DNA of 9,272 nt from a bacterium (lineage in GTDB: Bacteria; Patescibacteria; ABY1; BM507; VMTK01), in contig DAOWHZ010000034.1 of NCBI GenBank assembly GCA_030641105.1, positions 1 through 9,272 of the forward strand. The letters are read 5' to 3'. Positions 5,238 through 9,272 of this stretch are shown here, piece after piece. Positions within the stretch are counted from its first letter, which is position 1, and the number at the start of each line of letters is the position of its first letter. The notes below the pieces were generated by a model, which saw only the letters and a program-made list of their open reading frames with translations, did no database searches and was not told the DNA's origin. Both the position numbers and the translations under genes were made by a program.

Positions 5238-6368
5238 TTATTTAAAACACTCACAAATCACCTTCTTGCTCCCTTTAGGCAAATTAATCTCGCTCTCCGG
5301 CATCTTCATTAAAACATTTTCAATATAAGATCTAATCGGCGCCGGCACAACACAGCCTAATCCGCAAAATGATGTTTCATCCAAATTATTAAGCAATTCG
5401 GCAAACAACTGCCAATCCGGCTTAGGCGACTGCATTATTTCTTTCAAGCGATAAACTCCTTCCCGGCACGGAGTGCACTGGCCGCATGATTCATTAAGAA
5501 AAAAATCCAGCCATCCTGCTATCAGCTTTTTTGGCTGGTATTTTTTTATGCTATAAACAGTAATTGACCCGGCGCCGCTGACCGGCTGTTTTAGTTGTTT
5601 ACTATTCAATGCTTCACCGCTTGCATCACCGCCGACTTGCGCAAAAAAAGCAAACTTTGGCATATTCTTGGTTTGCTTTAACACTTTTTCAATTGTCCAA
5701 TCTTCAGGAAGTTCATATACTCCTGTCCATAAACAATCGCCGCTAATAGTATAAAATCTTTTATTCTCATATTCACCGCTGGCAATCAAGCTGACATCAT
5801 AAAATGTTTCCACATTATTAACCAAGGTCGGACAACCATAAAGTCCATTAGTAGTTGGAAAAGGCGGCCGCAATCTAGGTTCAACTCGCCTACCTTCTAT
5901 GGCGTTAATAGCAGAAGTTTCTTCCCCGCCGATATACCCGGAATTAATTGGCTTAATAAATAATTCAATTGGCAATCCCTTCCCCCCCTCTCCTTTAGAA
6001 GGAGAGAGTTGCTTGCCCGCCAAAGCCTTGGCGTCGGCGGGGGGTGAGGAAATAATCTTATTTAAATTCTTAGCAAATTTTTTATAATACTTATGATTAA
6101 TATAAATTATACCCTTTTCCGCCTCTAAAAAATCAATAGCAATTTTCATGCCATCAATCACTCTTTCCGGAAAATGCTTTAAAATATAGCCGTCCTTTTT
6201 AATTCCCGGCTCGCCTTCAGAAGCATTGCAGATGACATAACATTTTTTTTCTACATTTCTTTTATCAGCCATAGCTTTAGCGACGGCTGACCATTTCACA
6301 GCCGTAGGAAAACAAGCCCCGCCACGGCCAACGAGATTGGCTTTTTTAATTTTATTAAGTATACTCAT
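5238..6368 (-). CDS. NuoF/HydB-like NADH:FMN iron-sulfur subunit of the hydrogenase
   Basis: A 376-residue flavoprotein that should pass electrons between NADH and the hydrogenase. Visible motifs: FMN-binding GRGGACFPTAVKW (14-26) and NASEGEPGIKKD (48-59), the NADH/FMN block GYIGGEETSAIN (144-155) with PPFPTTNGLYGCPTLVNNVE (168-187), and the [4Fe-4S] site SCGQCTPCREG (C295, C298, C301) with C335 in SFCGLGC. It is shorter than HydB of the trimeric bifurcating enzymes, lacking the N-terminal [2Fe-2S] thioredoxin-like domain and the C-terminal double [4Fe-4S] domain. Residues about 107-131 are encoded by a GC-rich palindromic repeat and fall in a loop before the GGEET motif. Translation stays open through it, so the gene is not broken. 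It is first in the pair with hydA. No ribosome-binding site is visible. Confidence 0.92.
   Translation of the reverse strand: MSILNKIKKANLVGRGGACFPTAVKWSAVAKAMADKRNVEKKCYVICNASEGEPGIKKDGYILKHFPERVIDGMKIAIDFLEAEKGIIYINHKYYKKFAKNLNKIISSPPADAKALAGKQLSPSKGEGGKGLPIELFIKPINSGYIGGEETSAINAIEGRRVEPRLRPPFPTTNGLYGCPTLVNNVETFYDVSLIASGEYENKRFYTISGDCLWTGVYELPEDWTIEKVLKQTKNMPKFAFFAQVGGDASGEALNSKQLKQPVSGAGSITVYSIKKYQPKKLIAGWLDFFLNESCGQCTPCREGVYRLKEIMQSPKPDWQLFAELLNNLDETSFCGLGCVVPAPIRSYIENVLMKMPESEINLPKGSKKVICECFK
5976..6050. repeat. in-frame composite palindromic element inside the NuoF-like gene
   Basis: A 75-bp GC-rich block equal to 25 codons. It has one perfect hairpin, CTCTCCTT (5988-5995) with AAGGAGAG (5999-6006), and a second, CCCGCC (6016-6021) with GGCGGG (6036-6041), inside which CGCCAA/TTGGCG can also pair. 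A C-run at 5982-5988 and a G-run at 6039-6044 enclose both, giving a cruciform-like whole ending in GGTGAGGA. Positions 6012-6041 match 27 of 30 bases of the repeat at 8151-8180. Confidence 0.8.
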
Positions 6369-6381
6369 AAAAAATATCTAA

Positions 6382-6387
6382 ATTATA
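6382..6387 (-). promoter_or_regulatory. possible -10 element of the hydrogenase pair
   Basis: A perfect TATAAT on the minus strand lies 13 nt before the NuoF-like ATG, so a transcript from it would have a leader of only about 7 nt. No good -35 is seen, and the region is so AT-rich that chance is a real alternative. Confidence 0.3.
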
Positions 6388-6415
6388 AAATATTTAAAAT
6401 TTTATTTATAAATTT

Positions 6416-6820
6416 TTATAATAAATTTAAAGAATCAAAAATCACTAATCCTGCAATAATCATAATAATACCCGCCAGTATATAAAGTAAAGTGTATTTT
6501 ATTGCTTTGAAAGCTTTATTTTCTGAAACACCATGTCCGGGTATTGATTTGTTAAAAACTTTATTTGACTTAGATGAATTTATTTTTAGAAGAAATCCTA
6601 ATAAAATATAAGAACACACAAATCCTTCTATAGTAATTAAAAATATATCAGCATCTTTTAATAATCCATAAACTATCCAAAAGATTGAAATCAAAATATA
6701 AACAATTATCCTTTCTAAACTAAATTTTTTTATTTTTTTAGATTGCAAAATTGTTGAAGCATCAACAAAGCTAACAAACGCTGTTATGTAAGCTAATATT
6801 TTATAAGTAAAGAATTCCAT
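6416..6820 (-). CDS. small membrane protein, SemiSWEET/MtN3-like
   Basis: A 134-residue protein with about four membrane helices (roughly 6-24, 37-54, 58-79 and 106-130). The first three resemble a SemiSWEET triple-helix bundle: a first helix ending near a short basic loop (QSKKIKK), then FWIVYGLLKDADIFLI, close to the conserved W-x-VYG-L-x-x-D pattern. The usual PQ pair of the first helix is not evident and the fourth helix is extra, so the match is suggestive only. SemiSWEETs move sugars across the membrane as dimers; substrate here is unknown. A weak AGGA lies 10 nt before the ATG. A TATAAT two bases before the ATG is too close to serve this start. It lies 47 nt before the NuoF-like gene and could share its transcript. 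Confidence 0.65.
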   Translation of the reverse strand: MEFFTYKILAYITAFVSFVDASTILQSKKIKKFSLERIIVYILISIFWIVYGLLKDADIFLITIEGFVCSYILLGFLLKINSSKSNKVFNKSIPGHGVSENKAFKAIKYTLLYILAGIIMIIAGLVIFDSLNLL

Positions 6821-6843
6821 AAATTATAATTCCTAATAAATAA

Positions 6844-6918
6844 CTAATTTCTAAACATTTATGTCATTTAAAAATTATTCCATTAGAATTTTATTAGACA
6901 TTATAATTTAGAAATTAG
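6844..6918. repeat. imperfect AT-rich inverted repeat between gap and the SWEET-like gene
   Basis: CTAATTTCTAAA (6844-6855) pairs perfectly with TTTAGAAATTAG (6907-6918). Inside, ATGTC (6861-6865) pairs with GACAT (6897-6901) after symmetrical 5-nt gaps, and weaker pairing continues inward. It fills most of the 122-nt gap after the gap stop codon. It could fold in RNA as a 3' structure of the gap transcript or be a small MITE-like element. Confidence 0.55.
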
Positions 6919-6942
6919 AAATTTTGAAATCATTTTCTGTTT

Positions 6943-7977
6943 TTATACTAAACGTTTCCTCCCAATATACTCGCACAAATCCACCAGCCGATTACTATAT
7001 CCCCATTCATTATCATACCAAGCAACTACTTTAACCAAATTACCTTCAATTACTTTAGTCAAGGACAAATCCACAATCGCGCTGGCTAGATTAGCGATAA
7101 TATCAGAAGAAACAATTGGTTCTTCAGTTGCTTCTATAATGCCGCGGTATCGGGCGCTACGAGCCGCTTTTTTAAAAACCTGATTGATTTTTTTCTCATC
7201 AGTTTTTTTATTAACAACAAAAACAATATCGCACAAAGATCCTACTAAAGTCGGCACCCGTATAGCCATGCCGTCAAATTTGCCTTTTAAAGCAGGAATA
7301 GTTTTGCAGGTAGCAATGGCCGCGCCAGTAGTGGTCGGGACAATATTAACAGCCGCGGCCCTGGCCCGGCGCAAATCCTTATGCGGGCCGTCAACAATAT
7401 TCTGGTCAGCCGTATAAGAATGAACAGTTGTCATAATAGCTTTTTTAATGCCGAAATTCTGCTTGATAATATCTGTAACCGGCGCTAAGCAATTAGTTGT
7501 GCAGGAGGCCATGGAAATAATTTTATCATTTTTATTTATCTTATTTTCATTCACGCCCGGCACAATTGTTTTTATATTATCAGACTTGGCAGGAGCGCTT
7601 ATTATGACTTTTTTTGCGCCTGCTTTCAGATGCATTCTGGATTGCTCTTTTGTTCTAAAGATGCCAGTACACTCTAACGCTATGTCCACATTCATCTCGC
7701 GCCAAGGCAATTGGCTTGGATTTCGTTCTGCTAAAATTTTATACTTTTTTCCTCCCACAAGAAGACTATCAGCAATATAACTTACGCTTTTATTATATTT
7801 GCCATAAGCAGTATCATACTTTAACAAATGCGCCAATGTTTTTGTATCGGTCAAATCATTTATGGCAACGATCTTCAGCGGACGCGACCCCTTAGGGGCG
7901 CGTACGCGAGCACTGTCTAATAACGCTTTAAAAGTGGCTCGGCCGATTCTGCCAAAGCCGTTGATTGCAATGTTCAT
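6943..7977 (-). CDS. gap: glyceraldehyde-3-phosphate dehydrogenase, type I
   Basis: A 344-residue glycolytic enzyme that oxidises glyceraldehyde-3-phosphate with NAD+ and phosphate to 1,3-bisphosphoglycerate in the cytoplasm. Visible: NAD-binding INGFGRIGR (5-13) and AIND (38-41), catalytic C159 in SMASCTTNC with H186 in TTVHSYT, the S-loop region around DLRRARAAAVNIVPTTTGAA, and C-terminal WYDNEWGYSNRLVDL. It is of bacterial type. Residues about 23-33 (ARVRAPKGSRP) are extra relative to usual enzymes, lie on the surface between the first helix and second strand, and are encoded by a GC-rich palindromic island. The catalytic core is intact. It has its own promoter and a structured leader; no ribosome-binding site is seen. 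Its NADH can feed the NAD-linked hydrogenase next door. Confidence 0.97.
   Translation of the reverse strand: MNIAINGFGRIGRATFKALLDSARVRAPKGSRPLKIVAINDLTDTKTLAHLLKYDTAYGKYNKSVSYIADSLLVGGKKYKILAERNPSQLPWREMNVDIALECTGIFRTKEQSRMHLKAGAKKVIISAPAKSDNIKTIVPGVNENKINKNDKIISMASCTTNCLAPVTDIIKQNFGIKKAIMTTVHSYTADQNIVDGPHKDLRRARAAAVNIVPTTTGAAIATCKTIPALKGKFDGMAIRVPTLVGSLCDIVFVVNKKTDEKKINQVFKKAARSARYRGIIEATEEPIVSSDIIANLASAIVDLSLTKVIEGNLVKVVAWYDNEWGYSNRLVDLCEYIGRKRLV
7882..7908. repeat. in-frame palindromic element near the 5' end of gap
   Basis: ACGCG (7882-7886), one bulged A, CCCCT (7888-7892), T, AGGGG (7894-7898), CGCGT (7899-7903) form a near-perfect hairpin. An overlapping perfect 10-bp palindrome CGCGTACGCG spans 7899-7908. 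The block is far more GC-rich than the gene around it and encodes the extra residues about 23-33 of the dehydrogenase. Confidence 0.7.
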
Positions 7978-7995
7978 AAAAAAAATAAAAATTTT

Positions 7996-8048
7996 TACCG
8001 AACTTCAGTTCGGGTTCTGGATGCTTTAGCATCCCGCTGAAAAACGGC
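7996..8048 (-). promoter_or_regulatory. tandem hairpins in the gap leader
   Basis: CCGAAC (7998-8003) pairs with GTTCGG (8008-8013) around a 4-nt loop, and GGATGC (8019-8024) pairs with GCATCC (8029-8034) around another 4-nt loop. CCG (8034-8036) with CGG (8045-8047) could form a weaker third stem that competes with the second for one base. On the minus strand the last hairpin is followed by a T-rich tract running up to the gap ATG. This could be an attenuator or an mRNA stabiliser, or another copy of a palindromic repeat. No known riboswitch pattern is recognised. Confidence 0.5.
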
Positions 8049-8066
8049 AAAAATTATTAACAATTT

Positions 8067-8086
8067 ATTATACAATAATTATAACA
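8067..8086 (-). promoter_or_regulatory. gap promoter, extended -10
   Basis: On the minus strand TGTTATAAT (8086-8078) is a full extended -10, and a second TATAAT lies 11 bp downstream (8072-8067). No good -35 is seen, as is normal for extended -10 promoters. It sits after the PSP1 terminator and before the leader hairpins, giving a leader of roughly 80-95 nt. Confidence 0.5.
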
Positions 8087-8097
8087 CAAATTACCAA

Positions 8098-8125
8098 AAC
8101 AAAAAACAACCTCTTAAGGATTGTT
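8098..8125 (-). terminator. intrinsic terminator after the PSP1 gene
   Basis: On the minus strand AACAATC (8125-8119) pairs with GGTTGTT (8111-8105) around a 7-nt loop, followed directly by TTTT, G, TTTT. One pair is U-G in this orientation but would be A-C on the other strand, so it favours minus-strand use. It separates the PSP1 gene from gap. Confidence 0.65.
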
Positions 8126-8150
8126 CTTCTTACTTCATACTTCTCACTTC

Positions 8151-8180
8151 CTTGCCCTCCAAAGCCTTGGCGACGGAGGG
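8151..8180. repeat. CCAAAGCCTTGG palindromic element abutting the PSP1 stop codon
   Basis: CCCTCC (8155-8160) pairs with GGAGGG (8175-8180) around AAAGCCTTGGCGAC. The 30-bp unit matches 27 bases of the copy inside the NuoF-like gene (6012-6041). Two of the three differences form one compensatory pair change in the stem (G-C to T-A). The element begins directly after the PSP1 stop codon (8181-8183). Confidence 0.75.
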
Positions 8181-9008
8181 TTACTTCTTTCTATTTAAAT
8201 CCACCTCCACCACTGTACTCTGCTTTTCTCCATTCTCAGGCGGAAACTTAACATCAACAGACTGCTTTAAAATATGAAGTCCGACAATTACTCCCTTTTT
8301 ACCGTCAACATCAACTTTAGTGCCGATTGTTGGTAATCTTTCAGCCAGCTTTTCATAACCGTTTTCCTCATAAGCCAAACAGCACATTAAACGGCCGCAA
8401 ATACCGGAAATACGCTCACTGCCGCGATGTGCAATTTGCTGCAATTCTGCCATTTCTGAACTAATAGAAGTTAAATTCTTTAAAAACCGGCCACAGCACA
8501 AAGGACGGCCGCAATGGCCATAATCACCCATTAATTTTGCCTCATCACGAATGCCAATTTGCTGTAATCTGATAGTTTTACTAAAGTGGCGGGTTAAATC
8601 TTTAACTAACTCTCTGAAATCAATCCTGCCATCAGCAATAAAAGCAAAAGTAACCCGCGAACCATCAAAAGAAAAATGCACATCAACCAATTTCATTGGC
8701 AACTTATGCTTATTAATTATTTCTTTGCAATAATCCAACGCTTTTTTCTTCTGCTTACTATCTGGGATTTTTTCTAAATCAGTAGTTGTTGCTTTTCTAA
8801 GTATTGGTTTTATTTCTCTCTTCTTGTCAACTTCTTGTTCGCTCAACTCTGCTGGCGCGGGCAAATCTTTAAAACCAATCACCTTGCCAATTTCTGTGCC
8901 AAGTTCAGTTTTAACTACAACATAATCTCCAACCACCAAAACCGAATCAACCGGATCAAAGTCATATATTTTATCCCATGGATTAAATTGTATTTGTACA
9001 ATCTTCAT
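8181..9008 (-). CDS. PSP1 domain protein, RicT/YaaT family
   Basis: A 275-residue cytoplasmic protein of the PSP1 family. The N-terminal part (about 1-85) is a beta-rich region (VGDYVVVKTELGTEIGKV). The core carries GHCGRPLCCGRFL (C166, C171, C172) and SGICGRLMCCLAYE (C204, C209, C210), the cysteines that in Bacillus RicT take part in Fe-S cluster binding within the RicA-RicF-RicT complex that affects mRNA maturation. The C-terminal part has short strands around GTKVDVDGKKGVIVG. Length is typical. In many bacteria it follows tmk-holB, but the upstream gene is outside this window. The ATG at 9008 has no ribosome-binding site and lies only about 4 nt from the end of a MITE-like repeat, so its leader is part of that repeat. 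Its own terminator follows. Confidence 0.93.
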   Translation of the reverse strand: MKIVQIQFNPWDKIYDFDPVDSVLVVGDYVVVKTELGTEIGKVIGFKDLPAPAELSEQEVDKKREIKPILRKATTTDLEKIPDSKQKKKALDYCKEIINKHKLPMKLVDVHFSFDGSRVTFAFIADGRIDFRELVKDLTRHFSKTIRLQQIGIRDEAKLMGDYGHCGRPLCCGRFLKNLTSISSEMAELQQIAHRGSERISGICGRLMCCLAYEENGYEKLAERLPTIGTKVDVDGKKGVIVGLHILKQSVDVKFPPENGEKQSTVVEVDLNRKK

Positions 9009-9012
9009 AAAT

Positions 9013-9235
9013 TAGACAACTAGACACTAGTAAATAGACAGCTAGAAATATTTAAATAAATAACCTCTAATATCCTGATGAACTGACATCCTTTCTCTAA
9101 TTACCTTGTTCAACTGATATCCTTAAAGGTTATCAGGTAATCAGTTGAGCGGGGAAAGTTATCCAGATATCAGTATATTAGGAATATCTTTATAATTTCT
9201 TCTAGCTGTCTAGTTGTCTATTTACTAGTTGTCTA
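9013..9235. mobile_element. MITE-like element with terminal inverted repeats upstream of the PSP1 gene
   Basis: About 220 bp with no long frame. Both ends read TAGACAAC inward. The inner ends share a perfect 13-bp match, TAGACAGCTAGAA (9035-9047) against its complement at 9200-9212, and ACTAGTAAA (9026-9034) pairs with 9221-9229; one 8-nt TAGACAAC-type unit is gained or lost between arms. The interior has more palindromes: CTGATATCCTT (9114-9124) with AAGGTTATCAG (9126-9136), CAACTGAT (9111-9118) with ATCAGTTG (9140-9147), and a direct repeat AACTGACATCCTT/AACTGATATCCTT (9081-9093, 9112-9124). A TA at each end may be a target duplication. No transposase is present. The remaining bases to 9272 show nothing certain. 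Confidence 0.5.
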
Positions 9236-9272
9236 TAATTACAAGCTATACCTTACCAGCCTTTCCACTTTC

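Noticed and set aside
5976..6050. Pseudogene or frameshift in the NuoF-like gene caused by the GC-rich block
   Set aside because: The block is exactly 25 codons and all flavin, NADH and cluster motifs on both sides stay in one frame.
6823..6828. Perfect TATAAT just before the SWEET-like start
   Set aside because: It lies two bases before the ATG, so transcription would start inside the gene; there is no suitable later start codon.
7448..7780. Plus-strand frame opposite gap
   Set aside because: Antisense to a fully conserved gene with no recognisable domain or start signal.
9013..9235. CRISPR array
   Set aside because: The repeats are inverted and of unequal spacing, with no regular direct repeats and unique spacers.
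9239..9271. Possible C-terminal tail of an upstream gene (minus strand, ending KVERLVRYSL then TAA)
   Set aside because: Only ten codons are visible; a holB tail would fit the usual PSP1 neighbourhood, but this cannot be supported from so little sequence.

Overview
The window holds twelve genes, all on the minus strand, in an AT-rich genome with short intergenic gaps. Read in the direction of transcription (high to low coordinates) they are: a PSP1/RicT protein, glyceraldehyde-3-phosphate dehydrogenase, a small SWEET-like membrane protein, a NuoF-like flavoprotein, a [FeFe]-hydrogenase, a one-domain asparaginase, a rubrerythrin, a TM1266-type hydrogenase-associated regulator, an ECF-S-like membrane protein, a Nudix hydrolase, a small zinc-ribbon protein, and the start of a tRNA nucleotidyltransferase/poly(A) polymerase. 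The gene set suggests an anaerobic, fermentative bacterium. Compact proteins, almost no Shine-Dalgarno sites, TGA used as a normal stop, and many palindromic repeats would fit a Patescibacteria/CPR-like or similarly reduced uncultured lineage. That placement is inference, not proof.

The metabolic core is 1.9-8.0 kb. Glyceraldehyde-3-phosphate dehydrogenase makes NADH. The NuoF-like subunit (FMN, NADH, one [4Fe-4S]) and the hydrogenase (one [2Fe-2S], one His-ligated [4Fe-4S], two ferredoxin-type [4Fe-4S], H-cluster) lie 8 nt apart and could dispose of that reductant as H2. Rubrerythrin (peroxide defence), the TM1266-like protein and the ECF-S-like protein follow downstream and look like an accessory module for the oxygen-sensitive hydrogenase. 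HydE/F/G maturases and a NuoE/HydC-like subunit are not in the window.

The most unusual layer is repeats. A GC-rich double palindrome sits in frame inside the NuoF-like gene and adds about 25 residues. A different GC-rich palindrome sits in frame near the start of the glyceraldehyde-3-phosphate dehydrogenase gene and adds about 11. Part of the first element recurs directly after the PSP1 stop codon, with a compensatory base-pair change, and a diverged relative lies after the hydrogenase gene. A fourth motif, with a 10-bp period, forms part of the ECF-S-like gene and relatives of it lie between genes. Together these look like protein-permissive palindromic elements, comparable in concept to the Rickettsia palindromic elements. 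There is also a roughly 220-bp MITE-like element upstream of the PSP1 gene and several AT-rich perfect inverted repeats.

Regulatory sites that can be read: a good sigma70-type promoter placed so that the nucleotidyltransferase mRNA should be leaderless; an extended -10 promoter, a structured leader and an upstream terminator around the dehydrogenase gene; a strand-specific intrinsic terminator after the zinc-ribbon gene; and a palindrome over the likely rubrerythrin -10. No tRNA, rRNA or CRISPR was seen. No gene-free stretch exceeds 300 bp; the longest (9009-9272) is mostly the MITE-like element.
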